Under the pieces are notes generated by a model. That model was not told the DNA's origin. It did not search any database and saw only the letters and a list, made by a program, of their open reading frames with translations. Shown piece after piece: positions 1 through 7,839 of a stretch of DNA of 32,825 nucleotides. The stretch covers positions 1-32,825 of the forward strand of contig JBNGCY010000021.1 in NCBI GenBank assembly GCA_049975505.1, read 5' to 3'. The DNA is from JAIVHC01 sp049975505. GTDB taxonomy: Bacteria; Desulfobacterota; Desulfuromonadia; Desulfuromonadales; Desulfuromonadaceae. Position numbers and translations under genes: made by a program. Position 1 is the stretch's first letter; each line of letters begins with the position of its first letter.

Positions 1-39
1 GTAATCTCAATGGTTGCTATAGTGCTGTTCCTGGCCTAA
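1..39 (+). CDS. C-terminal end of an upstream gene (partial, tentative)
   Basis: Frame 1 from the first base is open for twelve codons and ends at TAA 37-39. The residues are almost all hydrophobic (Val-Ile-Ser-Met-Val-Ala-Ile-Val-Leu-Phe-Leu-Ala), which would suit the last membrane helix of a protein starting outside the window. The stretch is too short to exclude chance. Confidence 0.3.
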   Translation, partial: VISMVAIVLFLA

Positions 40-85
40 AATAGTCGCTTACACTTTGAGATTTGTACATAGCAGGAGAAATAGC

Positions 86-466
86 GTGCAGGAAATAAGA
101 GTGGTGTTTTACGCCAGAGAGTTCGGGGACAAGTGGGAGTATCCATTTGATGATGCTGCGATAGAGCCTTTTTTTGCGCAACTCAACATGGAATTAAACG
201 GATGTGGGATAAAATTCAGCTTTGCCCACGAACCCAACGTGTGTCTGAAGATAAACGGTTATCAGGACATGCTTAACAGCGTGCGCATCTGCGCCCCTGA
301 GCACGGATTCCCCAGTCTGTGTCTGGGGCAGTTTCTCGGGGCGAGTACCGACGCCGATTTTCTTGCCGATGTGAAACGTGGAGTGCGACGCGTGGCATTT
401 TCTCCAGAGAGCATCGCTCCGGTGGGAGGCGATGCACTGTGTCATAACTGTGGTTGTGGCTGCTGA
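86..466 (+). CDS. Unknown protein with a cysteine-rich C-terminus
   Basis: I do not recognise this family. The GTG at 86 is preferred over an upstream TTG at 56 because AGGAGA lies at 74-79, a normal distance upstream. The product has about 126 residues, is soluble, and shows no signal peptide or membrane helix. The most striking part is the very end, Cys-His-Asn-Cys-Gly-Cys-Gly-Cys, a compact cluster that could bind a metal or be redox active. It is the first complete gene of a dense plus-strand run, and its 3' end may overlap the start of the methyltransferase gene that follows. No function can be assigned from sequence alone. Confidence 0.6.
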   Translation: MQEIRVVFYAREFGDKWEYPFDDAAIEPFFAQLNMELNGCGIKFSFAHEPNVCLKINGYQDMLNSVRICAPEHGFPSLCLGQFLGASTDADFLADVKRGVRRVAFSPESIAPVGGDALCHNCGCGC

Positions 467-1049
467 TTACGCAGAGGTGCATGGGCGGAAGGTCAGGATT
501 GTGTGTCAGAATCCTGAATCCAGTTATGCAGAAGATCTGCGCTATGCTTTTATTGCTTCCCCTTTCCCGGAGTACAGATGCGCTATCGTGTGGGGAGAAA
601 AAGGTCTTTACGGCGTATTTCTATCTACTTGTGGCGCGGTAGAATTTCCTGAATTGTTTAAAAAATATCCCTGGAAGCAACCGTGGCTCGATGTGCATCC
701 TGATCAAACGGACACAAGCGCCCCTGTCGATATCGAGATACCTGAGCAGGCCCGGGGAACCTTGGTGCTGAGCGGAACCCCGTTTCAATGCCGGGTGTGG
801 CGCACATTGCTATGTATCCCTGGCGGCGAATTCAGATATTATGCCGATATAGCCTGTGCTGCAGGAAGTCCGCGGGCATGGCGCGCAGCAGCGAGTGCAG
901 TGGCGGCCAATCCATTGCTCTGGCTGGTACCGTGCCATCGCGTTCTTCCACGGCGGGGTGGTGTGGGCAGTTATCGCTGTGGCTCAGATATTAAGCGGCT
1001 TTTTCTGGCCCGGGAAGGGATATTTTTCTCCGATGAAAGGTTACCATGA
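432..1049 (+). CDS. ogt: Methylated-DNA--protein-cysteine methyltransferase (Ogt/MGMT family)
   Basis: Suicide repair protein that moves the alkyl group of O6-alkylguanine (or O4-alkylthymine) in DNA onto its own cysteine. The C-terminal half carries the family features in order: a TPFQCRVW helix, the PCHR active-site motif with the acceptor cysteine, a GGVGSYRCG wing and the final LFLAREG helix. The N-terminal part is a divergent ribonuclease-H-like domain. The start is uncertain. ATG 432 overlaps the preceding gene, GTG 477 would clear it by 10 bases, and the frame is open back to GTG 378. The stop overlaps the next start (ATGA), so translation is probably coupled to the thioesterase gene. 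The family call is firm. Whether it is closer to Ogt or Ada-C is not resolved. Confidence 0.88.
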   Translation: MHCVITVVVAADYAEVHGRKVRIVCQNPESSYAEDLRYAFIASPFPEYRCAIVWGEKGLYGVFLSTCGAVEFPELFKKYPWKQPWLDVHPDQTDTSAPVDIEIPEQARGTLVLSGTPFQCRVWRTLLCIPGGEFRYYADIACAAGSPRAWRAAASAVAANPLLWLVPCHRVLPRRGGVGSYRCGSDIKRLFLAREGIFFSDERLP

Positions 1050-1567
1050 GCAGAAGCAACAGAGGTGATATTCCAGATCCGCCGGCATTTAATCCGGACA
1101 CAGGACCGCACCGGGTTGAACTGAAGGAATGGATCAGTTGTGCCCCGTTTGAATCTTCGCTGGGGATACACATTCAGGAAGCGGACCAGGGCAGGGCGGT
1201 GCTGAAAATGCCGTTTACGTACACATATGCCAACGGTGCCGCCATGCTCCACGGCGGAGCCATGAGCACTCTGGCGGATACCGCGGCGGTATTTGCCTTG
1301 AAGAGCCTGCTTCCCAGAGGAACTCATTTTGCCACTACCCATATGGAAATCGATTTTATCCGTCCCGTATTTCAGGGATGGGTGTCCGCCATAGCCCGGG
1401 TTTCCCATGCAAGTGAACGTACATGGAACGCGGAGGTGTCTCTTTACGATGAGGCCGAACATGAAGTCATGCGGATGCAGGCGATTTTCAGGATCGCACG
1501 CCGTCAGCCTGGCCTCACCAGGGCTCAAGCGCAGGAGATTTCTCCGGACATAAGTGCCGGGGAATAA
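1046..1567 (+). CDS. PaaI-like hotdog-fold thioesterase
   Basis: Predicted acyl-CoA thioesterase, 173 residues. The signature is the hotdog helix around LHGGAMSTLADTA, with the preceding Asn-Gly and the HGG turn typical of the PaaI/DUF4442 group. Downstream, FIRPVFQGWVSAIARVSH fits the central beta strands. An N-terminal extension of about 25 residues and a C-terminal tail lie outside the domain. It starts at the ATGA overlap with the methyltransferase gene, so the two are co-translated. The substrate (aromatic, fatty or other acyl-CoA) cannot be told from sequence, and the link to its DNA-repair neighbours may be only operon membership. Confidence 0.82.
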   Translation: MSRSNRGDIPDPPAFNPDTGPHRVELKEWISCAPFESSLGIHIQEADQGRAVLKMPFTYTYANGAAMLHGGAMSTLADTAAVFALKSLLPRGTHFATTHMEIDFIRPVFQGWVSAIARVSHASERTWNAEVSLYDEAEHEVMRMQAIFRIARRQPGLTRAQAQEISPDISAGE

Positions 1568-1582
1568 TGGCGGAAACATAGT

Positions 1583-2938
1583 ATGGAGTTTGCTGAGCAT
1601 GCATATATAAAAATTCTCATCGCAGCCGCAGCAGGGTTGTTGCTGGTGGGTGTTGTCCTGTTGGTTGCATGGCTGCGCCAGCGTCGTCTCTGCCGGGATG
1701 CGCGCCAGGATTGCCACAACCTGCAGGAACGCATCGCCCATCTGGAGCAGCACCAGCGCCAGAGTGCCCAGGAGGTCGAAACCCTGGAGGGGAGACTTCA
1801 TGCAACCCATGCCCAACTTATACAAGCTCAGACCCGCCTCGAAGAACAGCACCAGCACATGCGCGAAAAAGAGGAGTTTCTCCGGCAGACGCGCGAGAGC
1901 ATGCAGGCACATTTTAAAACCCTTGCACAGGAAATTTTTGAAGAGAAAGGCCAGATTTTCAAGCGTGAGAGCAGAAGTGGGCTGGATGAAATTCTCAACC
2001 CTCTGCGCTCACAGCTACAGGAGTTCAGACAGCGCATAGATGCGATCCACGTCACCGATCTTAAGGATCGAACCTCTATAAAACATGAACTGGAGCAATT
2101 ACGTAACACCAGTAATCAGTTGAACCAGGAGGCGGTCAATCTCACCCGTGCTCTAAAAGGGGAGAATAAGCTCCAGGGCAACTGGGGCGAAATGGTGCTG
2201 GAGCGGGTGCTGGAACAGTCGGGATTGCGCAAAGGGTATGAATACAGAACCCAGGTATCCCTGCGGAACGGGGAAAACCAACTGCTGCGCCCGGATGTCG
2301 TGGTACATCTTCCCGAAGGGAAGGATATCATTATCGATTCCAAGGTCTCTCTCACCGCGTACGAGCGCTACTGCAGCGCTGAGGATACCCCAACGCAGGA
2401 ACATGCCCTGCAGCAGCATATCAGTGCGGTGCGTCAGCATATCATTTCCCTTGGTTCCAAGGATTATGCGGATTTAAACGGCGTGGAAACCCTGGATTTT
2501 ATCCTGATGTTCATGCCGCTGGAGCCGGCGTTTGTGTGTGCGCTTCAACATGCCGAAGACCTTCTGGATTTGTCCATGAAGTCGCGGGTGGTAGTGGTAA
2601 CGCCGACCACTTTGCTTGCTACCATGCGTACAGTTGAGAATATCTGGCGCTATGAACGCCAGAATCGCAATGCCCGCGCTATTGCAGAGCGTGCCAGTGC
2701 AGTGTACGACAAATTGCGTGGATTTGTAGAGGATATGGAAAAAATCGGTACCCAGATATCCGCACTGGATCAGCAGTATAACAGTGCCATGAACAAACTC
2801 ACACAGGGGCGGGGGAATCTTATCAGCCAGGCGCGTAAATTTGAGGATCTGGGGGTGAAGGTCAAACGTAAGATCCCGGCAGCCACCATGGAGCGTGCTG
2901 AAATGGAGTCCGTAGCAGAGAACGATGCCGATGCTTGA
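1583..2938 (+). CDS. rmuC: DNA recombination protein RmuC
   Basis: RmuC family protein, 451 residues. The family is nuclease-like and limits inversions and rearrangements at short inverted repeats. A membrane helix lies near residues 8-28, followed by a Gln/Glu/Arg-rich coiled coil to about residue 125, then the RmuC domain to about residue 430. Conserved family stretches include QGNWGEMVLERVLEQSGL, the PDVVVHLPEG strand and the IIIDSKVSLTAYERY segment, which carries the Asp-x-Lys of the restriction-nuclease-like core. The gene follows the thioesterase after 15 bases, and its 3' end overlaps mutT. A membrane-anchored cytoplasmic protein is the expected topology. Confidence 0.92.
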   Translation: MEFAEHAYIKILIAAAAGLLLVGVVLLVAWLRQRRLCRDARQDCHNLQERIAHLEQHQRQSAQEVETLEGRLHATHAQLIQAQTRLEEQHQHMREKEEFLRQTRESMQAHFKTLAQEIFEEKGQIFKRESRSGLDEILNPLRSQLQEFRQRIDAIHVTDLKDRTSIKHELEQLRNTSNQLNQEAVNLTRALKGENKLQGNWGEMVLERVLEQSGLRKGYEYRTQVSLRNGENQLLRPDVVVHLPEGKDIIIDSKVSLTAYERYCSAEDTPTQEHALQQHISAVRQHIISLGSKDYADLNGVETLDFILMFMPLEPAFVCALQHAEDLLDLSMKSRVVVVTPTTLLATMRTVENIWRYERQNRNARAIAERASAVYDKLRGFVEDMEKIGTQISALDQQYNSAMNKLTQGRGNLISQARKFEDLGVKVKRKIPAATMERAEMESVAENDADA

Positions 2939-3335
2939 GGTAGGTGCAGCCATTATTGTGGAAGAGGGGAGAATCCTTTTGGGACAGCGCCCCCAGGAGG
3001 CGCATCTGGGTGGATACTGGGAGTTCCCCGGCGGCAAGGTGGAACCTGGAGAATCAGCCAGAGAGTGCATCGAGCGGGAAATTCTCGAAGAACTTGGAGT
3101 TGCGGCACGCGCGACCACAGTGATCTGCGAATCTGTGCATACCTATTCCTTCGGGACTGTAAAATTGATATGTATGCATACGTTTTTGCGCCACAACAAT
3201 CTTTCGTACAATGCCCATACCCAGCTTAGATGGGTGGAGCTTGCGCACCTGCATACATATGATCTTGCTCCGGCGGATGTGCCCGCAATTGAGCATCTGT
3301 TGCGCTACTTTGCCCAGCCGGAGATGAATGTCTGA
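2925..3335 (+). CDS. mutT: MutT-type Nudix hydrolase (8-oxo-dGTP diphosphatase)
   Basis: Small Nudix enzyme of about 136 residues, expected to cleanse 8-oxo-dGTP from the nucleotide pool. The Nudix box spans residues 37-59: Gly37, Glu43, Arg51-Glu52 and Glu55-Glu56-Leu-Gly fit the GX5EX7REUXEEXGU pattern exactly. The leading LLGQRPQ and GGYWEFPGGK stretches are typical of MutT. The start at 2925 lies inside the end of rmuC (14-base overlap). ATG 2931 is an alternative. Placement beside rmuC and ogt supports a DNA/nucleotide-repair operon. Other (d)NTP substrates remain possible. Confidence 0.9.
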   Translation: MPMLEVGAAIIVEEGRILLGQRPQEAHLGGYWEFPGGKVEPGESARECIEREILEELGVAARATTVICESVHTYSFGTVKLICMHTFLRHNNLSYNAHTQLRWVELAHLHTYDLAPADVPAIEHLLRYFAQPEMNV

Positions 3336-3358
3336 TACTGCAAAAGTTGAGCTGTTAT

Positions 3359-3967
3359 ATGCATAAACTCGGGATAATCTCGGATACCCACTGGCACTCC
3401 ATGGCTCAGGCATACACAAAAGGTCAGTGGCTCCTGAATGGAGTTTTCCTGGATGTGGATGCCATCATTCACGCCGGGGATATGCTGCATCCGGAAGTGG
3501 AATATGCTTTTGCTCCGTATGCTTTTCATGCAGTGCGCGGCAATATGGATGCAAACGCTATGGGCGTACCACAAAAAAGAATTCTGAATATTGGCGGCAT
3601 CCGCATCGGAGTTATTCACGGCTGGGGCAGCCCGGAGAGGGTAGAAGTCAACGCCGCGAGTGAGTTTGATCTGCATGCTCTGGATGTTCTTATCTACGGC
3701 CATAGCCACTATCCCGCATGCCATGTGCGCGATAATATTCTCTATCTCAACCCCGGCAGCGCCACAGACAGGCGCCGGGCTCCATTTCACACGGTGGGAC
3801 TGTTGAGAATCGGCGGGAAGGGGGCTGCGCATGAACAGAAGAGGCCTGAAAGGCACAACAGGTTTGAACCATATGTGCTCGCAAGTGCCTGTATGGTGTG
3901 CCCCGATGCAGATCAACAGATTACAGCAGAGATTATCAACATTGACGCGGTGTCAGAAATCGTCTAA
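3359..3967 (+). CDS. YfcE-like metallophosphoesterase (phosphodiesterase)
   Basis: Calcineurin-like phosphoesterase of the YfcE/MJ0936 type, about 202 residues. Metal-binding motifs appear in order: SDTHWH (Asp and His), HAGD, RGNMD (GNxD), VIHGWG (GHG-like, with Trp between) and GHSH near the middle, followed by the NPGSATDRR turn conserved in this family. The C-terminal 50 residues are an extra tail rich in charged residues. ATG 3359 is preferred to a TTG four codons earlier, although no strong ribosome site precedes either. The gene starts 23 bases after mutT and ends before a terminator, so it closes the operon. The natural substrate is unknown. Confidence 0.88.
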   Translation: MHKLGIISDTHWHSMAQAYTKGQWLLNGVFLDVDAIIHAGDMLHPEVEYAFAPYAFHAVRGNMDANAMGVPQKRILNIGGIRIGVIHGWGSPERVEVNAASEFDLHALDVLIYGHSHYPACHVRDNILYLNPGSATDRRRAPFHTVGLLRIGGKGAAHEQKRPERHNRFEPYVLASACMVCPDADQQITAEIINIDAVSEIV

Positions 3968-3988
3968 CGTCTGAAACATTGTTTGCAG

Positions 3989-4035
3989 GATCGGGAATCT
4001 ATGGGCGTTTATTCGTTTCCTGGCCCGATCTTTTT
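3989..4035 (+). terminator. Rho-independent terminator after the repair operon
   Basis: The arms GATCGGG (3989-3995) and CCCGATC (4024-4030) pair perfectly and are followed at once by TTTTT (4031-4035). The loop is long (28 bases), so strength is uncertain, but the place, 22 bases after the phosphoesterase stop, is right. Confidence 0.6.
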
Positions 4036-4087
4036 AGAGATTCAAATTATGCCAACATCAGTCATTTTATGCAGCGGGAGATATTAA

Positions 4088-4693
4088 ATGAAATTTGTAA
4101 AAATGTTTTTGGCTCTGGTCGGTCTGGCGGTGCTGTTTGTATTTGTGCGTGATAATCCGGGCAAGGTTGAAGTAGTATTCTGGAAATATAAAACTCCGGA
4201 AATTGAACTGTTTCTTATCCTGATTATCACTTTTGTTCTGGGGATGATTGTGGCATCGTTCGGTTCCACCCTGAAAATTCTTCAGTTGAAGAGGCAGCTC
4301 AAAAATGCCGGTACCGCTGCTCCTGAGCGCGTTAAGGAGAGCAGAAAAGCAAAGAAGAGCAAATCAGGCCAGGAGGTGAAAGCCGCCGCGTCGCAAGCGT
4401 CTTCGGATACCCCCGGGGGCACATCCGGTACGGTGGCCGTCGGCACAGGAGCAGCTGCCGGCACCTATACCTCCGATTCTGTTCATTCCGAAAAGGGATC
4501 AGCAGGAAGTGCTTCAGCGCACGAGCCTGGGCAGAATACAGATGTTGAAGATCCAAAAGCGGCGAGTTCCACACAAGAGAGCAGTGCTAGCCGTGAATCT
4601 GCAGCCTCAGAGGAAAGTGAGACCAAAACATCAGATGAAGTGATTTCTCTTCCTGCTGATGCCCCAACCACCGACGAAGAGGATAAAAAGTAG
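4088..4693 (+). CDS. LapA-domain (DUF1049) inner-membrane protein with acidic low-complexity tail
   Basis: The first about 75 residues form the LapA/DUF1049 pattern: a helix at about 5-20, a short VRDNPGKVEVVFW loop, a second helix at about 35-57 (ending GMIVASFGS) and a basic heptad-like stretch. In E. coli, LapA works with LapB in control of lipopolysaccharide synthesis, but LapB is not here. The remaining about 125 residues are rich in Ser, Ala, Glu, Thr and Gly with no recognisable fold, and are probably a disordered cytoplasmic tail. Typical family members are about 100 residues, so the tail is unusual. The stop is four bases before the exbB-like gene, so they are likely co-transcribed. 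Confidence 0.75.
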   Translation: MKFVKMFLALVGLAVLFVFVRDNPGKVEVVFWKYKTPEIELFLILIITFVLGMIVASFGSTLKILQLKRQLKNAGTAAPERVKESRKAKKSKSGQEVKAAASQASSDTPGGTSGTVAVGTGAAAGTYTSDSVHSEKGSAGSASAHEPGQNTDVEDPKAASSTQESSASRESAASEESETKTSDEVISLPADAPTTDEEDKK

Positions 4694-4697
4694 TTAA

Positions 4698-5345
4698 ATG
4701 TCTGATTCAGGTTCGTATCTTCTGGAGTTGTTTGATAAGGGCGGTTTGCTCATGTACCCCATACTGGCGTGCTCGGTGCTTGCTGTGGGGATATTTCTCG
4801 AACGCTTGTGGACATATACTTCGCTACGGCGCCGCGGGGTAAAGCTTTATGCGGAAGTACAGTCGCTGGTGGATGATGGGCGCATCCCCGAGGCGAAGGC
4901 TGTGTGTGAACGCAGTAACTTCATGCTTTCGCATATTTTTATGGCTGCCCTGAATGCTGCCGGCGCCCAGCGCAAATATATCAAAACCATGGTGGAAGAA
5001 GCGGGCTCCTATCAGGTCTCCGCTCTGGAACGTTATCTGGGGCTTCTCGGCACTATCGCCGCAATCACTCCACTCCTCGGTCTTCTCGGTACCGTTCTCG
5101 GGATGATTCGCGCCTTTACCGAACTTTCGGCACAGGGCGTGGGGACACCGGAGACCCTGGGTGCAGGCATTTCTGAGGCACTGCTAACCACTGCCACCGG
5201 TTTAAGTGTTGCGATCCCGGTAATGCTGCTGCATAAATATCTTAGCAGTAAAGCGGATATTCTAGCGGATGAATTTGAGCTCAGCGCATTGAGACTGGTG
5301 GATAAACTTGCGGCTGATTCTCCCGCGCAACAGCAACAGGGCTGA
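4698..5345 (+). CDS. MotA/TolQ/ExbB-family proton channel protein
   Basis: Inner-membrane channel subunit, 215 residues, close to the usual ExbB/TolQ length. Three membrane helices are seen: about 14-36 (LLMYPILACSVLAVGIF), about 110-140 (GTIAAITPLLGLLGTVLGM) and about 150-175 (ALLTTATGLSVAIPVMLL). The last two carry the TPLLGLLGTV and TTATGL signatures of the family. With the next gene it should form a complex that uses proton motive force. No tonB or tolA is adjacent, so TolQ and ExbB cannot be separated. The start follows the LapA-like gene by four bases. Confidence 0.9.
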   Translation: MSDSGSYLLELFDKGGLLMYPILACSVLAVGIFLERLWTYTSLRRRGVKLYAEVQSLVDDGRIPEAKAVCERSNFMLSHIFMAALNAAGAQRKYIKTMVEEAGSYQVSALERYLGLLGTIAAITPLLGLLGTVLGMIRAFTELSAQGVGTPETLGAGISEALLTTATGLSVAIPVMLLHKYLSSKADILADEFELSALRLVDKLAADSPAQQQQG

Positions 5346-5354
5346 TATCAAATT

Positions 5355-5777
5355 ATGGCGTTCCGGAGAAAAAAACGCGCTGAAGTAAGAATAGAGATAA
5401 CCCCCATGGTGGATGTGGTTTTTCTGCTTCTGATCTTTTTCATGATCTCCACCTCCTTTATTGACACTTCCGCTATCGGGATCAATCTTCCTCAGGCCTC
5501 AACCGGGACACCGGACAAAGAGCGGGAAGAGGTCAGGGTATACCTGGAGGAAGACGGCACCATCCACTTGAATGACCGCGAAGTGGACATGGAAGAGCTG
5601 AAAAAACAGTTGCGTACTTATGCAAAAGATGCCGAGACTGCGAGTTTTAAGCTCCTCGCAGACCAGGAGGTTCGGCACGGACGGGTTATTACTGTCGTGG
5701 ATCTTGCACGTGATAACGGATTTGGTACTCTGGCGATAGCGACACGCAAAACTGCGCCTGCACGCGGGGCAGATTAA
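5355..5777 (+). CDS. ExbD/TolR-family transport energizing protein
   Basis: Partner of the preceding channel protein, 140 residues. A basic N-terminus is followed by a single membrane helix at about residues 17-37, with the family's essential aspartate in the helix (Asp20 in TPMVDVVFLLLIFF). A periplasmic domain of about 100 residues completes it. It lies nine bases after the exbB-like gene, the standard pair order, and 19 bases before the phosphofructokinase gene. The partner that would reach the outer membrane is not in this window. Confidence 0.9.
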   Translation: MAFRRKKRAEVRIEITPMVDVVFLLLIFFMISTSFIDTSAIGINLPQASTGTPDKEREEVRVYLEEDGTIHLNDREVDMEELKKQLRTYAKDAETASFKLLADQEVRHGRVITVVDLARDNGFGTLAIATRKTAPARGAD

Positions 5778-5796
5778 CCGATAAGGAGTTTAATTC

Positions 5797-6839
5797 ATGG
5801 CTAAGACGGTTGCAATTCTGACCGGCGGTGGTGACTGTCCGGGGCTTAATGCGGTAATTCGCGGGGTGGTGCGTTCAGCTATTAAAAACCACGGCTGGCG
5901 CGTTCTTGGGATCAAGGACGGGTTTGACGGTCTGCTCGAAGGCAATCGCGCTATGGAGCTTACCCTTGATTCCACCCGGGGAATTTTACAGCTCGGGGGC
6001 ACTATTCTGGGAACAAGCAACCGCGGCAATCCCCTCAACTACCCTGTGCAGGAGAATGGCAAAACCGTGTGGAAGGATGTTTCGCCCATGGTGGTGGAAA
6101 ACTTCAAGCGCATGGGAGCCGATGCCCTGATCGCAGTCGGCGGGGACGGTACGCTGAAAATCGCCCGGCATCTGCAGGATCTGGGTATGAACGTGGTAGG
6201 GGTTCCCAAGACCATTGATAACGACCTGCGCGCCACGGATGTCACTTTCGGCTACAATACTGCTGTCGGGGTGGTGACCGAAGCCCTGGATCGGCTTCAC
6301 ACCACTGCGGAAAGTCACCAACGCGTTATGGTAGTGGAAGTGATGGGGCGTGATGCCGGCTGGATCGCCCTTGAATCGGGGATTGCCGGAGGAGCCGATG
6401 TAATCCTTCTGCCCGAGATTCCTTTTGATATTGAAAAAGTATGCGCTTCGATCAGAGCCAGACGCACATCCGGGCGCAGATTTTCCATAGTGGTTGTTTC
6501 TGAAGGCGCGTTCCCCAAAGATGGAGGGCAGGTGGTGCAGGCTGAAGCCGGAACCACCCCCACCGGGGTCAAGCGTCTCGGCGGTATCGGACATACTGTT
6601 GCCGAACAACTGGATAACTGTCTTGAGATGGAGGTGCGTACCGTGGTGCTGGGGCACCTGCAACGTGGCGGTACCCCGACCCATTTCGATCGCATTCTCG
6701 GGAGCAGATTCGGGGTAAAAGCTGTAGACCTCATTGCTGAAGGAAAATTCGGCCAGATGACATCCCTTAGAGGGCGCGAAGTTGTTTCGGTTCCCATTGA
6801 AGATGCAGTCGGGCAGTTGAATCTGGTTGATCCGGAGGG
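5797..6839 (+). CDS. pfkA: 6-phosphofructokinase, 3' end lost in the assembly gap
   Basis: Phosphofructokinase A family, 347 residues visible. It phosphorylates fructose 6-phosphate in glycolysis. Motifs: ILTGGGDCPGLN at the start, GGDGT at 115-119, PKTIDND at 137-143 with the catalytic Asp, MGRDAGWIAL, and LGHLQRGGTPTHFDR. The phosphoryl-donor positions read Gly118 and Lys138. Gly at the first is usual in ATP enzymes, while Lys at the second is typical of pyrophosphate or mixed-group enzymes. The donor is most likely ATP but should be tested. AAGGAG precedes the ATG. The frame runs into the N block, and from family length perhaps 10-20 residues are missing. Confidence 0.9.
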
Positions 6840-6939
6840 NNNNNNNNNNNNNNNNNNNNNNNNNNNNNNNNNNNNNNNNNNNNNNNNNNNNNNNNNNNNN
6901 NNNNNNNNNNNNNNNNNNNNNNNNNNNNNNNNNNNNNNN
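6840..6939. other. Assembly gap (100 N)
   Basis: Exactly 100 N, the conventional filler for a scaffold gap of unknown length. It truncates two convergent genes, the phosphofructokinase on the left and a cation transporter on the right. Any reading frame crossing it is an artefact. Confidence 0.98.
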
Positions 6940-7199
6940 GCCAGGGTTTCAAATTTCCCATGCCCGTATGGATGCTGGTCATCTGCGGGTTCACATGCTT
7001 TTTTGAGCCCCAGATAGTTGCACATGGACATAAAGATATCGATAATTGAATCCACCCCGGAAGATAACAGGGCGAGGGAACCGCTTATAACGCCGGTCAC
7101 AAGTTTCACCAGGGCTAGAAGCAGTGAAACCCCGATAGCGACACGGGTGGCGCGCAGGGGGGCGTTACGGGTATGTGTGTGCGTGTTGCTCTCAGACAT
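6940..7199 (-). CDS. Cation diffusion facilitator (CDF) transporter, N-terminal fragment
   Basis: Only the first about 86 residues are present, and the rest is lost at the gap. After a Thr/His-rich leader comes the first membrane helix (VAIGVSLLLALVKLVTGVIS), then SGSLALLSSGVDSIIDIF, the CDF helix-2 pattern with metal-site aspartates, then a QHPYGHGKFETL segment, the conserved HPxGHxKxE loop. CDF proteins export Zn2+, Fe2+, Co2+ or Mn2+ in exchange for protons. The ATG at 7199 is preferred to one 15 codons upstream because family members start close to the first helix. It is probably co-transcribed with the unknown gene to its right. Confidence 0.85.
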
Positions 7200-7216
7200 G
7201 ATGTGTGGTCGTCTCT

Positions 7217-7696
7217 TTATGCACTGATGTACGGCAGAGGGCACTGGGCGCGCCAGTGTTGATATCCGTCATCCTTAATTGCCCAGAATTCCTCAAGCCT
7301 GCGTTTAAACCACTCTATATCCTCGCAATCATTTTTGATTCGCCGGGCCAGCCGCGGGTCAACCTGGTTGCGCCGGGCCAGAAATGAATAAAATGCCGCA
7401 ACGCCCTGTAAGACGGGCTCCAGCTCAGCGACAGACGGTTCAAGATTATTGACGATATACCAGTGCCCCGCAAACTGTTTGACACACTCCTGCTGGGGTG
7501 TGAAGATGCTGCGATGACATGCGCTGATAAGGAAATCGCGCAGAAAATAGTCCGCTCCCTGAGCCAGGCTCCCTGCCTCCAGAGGATCGCAGTCCTGTTC
7601 AATCAAAGAGGTATGAAACTCGCGCAGAATCCGGGTGCATTCGCGATCGGCTTGCAGCTCTTCATCAAGGGTGAGAGGTTTGTGCTCTGGTGTCAT
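7217..7696 (-). CDS. Unknown protein, likely co-transcribed with the CDF transporter
   Basis: The 159 residues are mostly helical in character and soluble, with no signal or membrane helix and no motif I can name. The middle reads QGADYFLRDFLISACHRSIF, then a His-Trp-Tyr-Ile-Val-Asn-Asn segment. The C-terminus has many Arg, Trp and Glu residues. AAGGA lies about nine bases before the ATG. It ends 17 bases before the CDF start, so one transcript is likely. A role in metal handling would be only guilt by association. Confidence 0.65.
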   Translation of the reverse strand: MTPEHKPLTLDEELQADRECTRILREFHTSLIEQDCDPLEAGSLAQGADYFLRDFLISACHRSIFTPQQECVKQFAGHWYIVNNLEPSVAELEPVLQGVAAFYSFLARRNQVDPRLARRIKNDCEDIEWFKRRLEEFWAIKDDGYQHWRAQCPLPYISA

Positions 7697-7722
7697 TTAG
7701 GTGTATCCTTCTGTATGATAAG

Positions 7723-7839
7723 GTGATTAAGCAAAAGTACGGCACCTGGTATGTTTTTTCCCGGATGTTACAGAACCAGGATGCAACGCCTGCTGAACTT
7801 ATTTCAATCCAAGGATATATCAAGGAGAAGATTGAGTGA
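7723..7839 (+). CDS. Possible 38-residue protein overlapping yacG
   Basis: A small frame starting at GTG 7723 encodes about 38 residues with natural-looking composition (it contains KYGTWYVFSRMLQNQ and ends GYIKEKIE). Its TGA at 7837-7839 overlaps the yacG GTG (GTGA), and the yacG ribosome site AAGGAG lies inside it, an arrangement typical of coupled genes. The weak point is its own start, with only a poor purine stretch upstream. I do not recognise the family. Confidence 0.45.
   Translation: MIKQKYGTWYVFSRMLQNQDATPAELISIQGYIKEKIE

Noticed and set aside
971..1912. 313-codon minus-strand frame opposite the thioesterase and rmuC genes
   Set aside because: It lies opposite two well-supported genes and has no family features. 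It is a shadow frame.
6315..7244. A frame that appears to cross the N block
   Set aside because: The N run has an arbitrary length, so any fusion across it is an artefact. Only the CDF part to the right is real.
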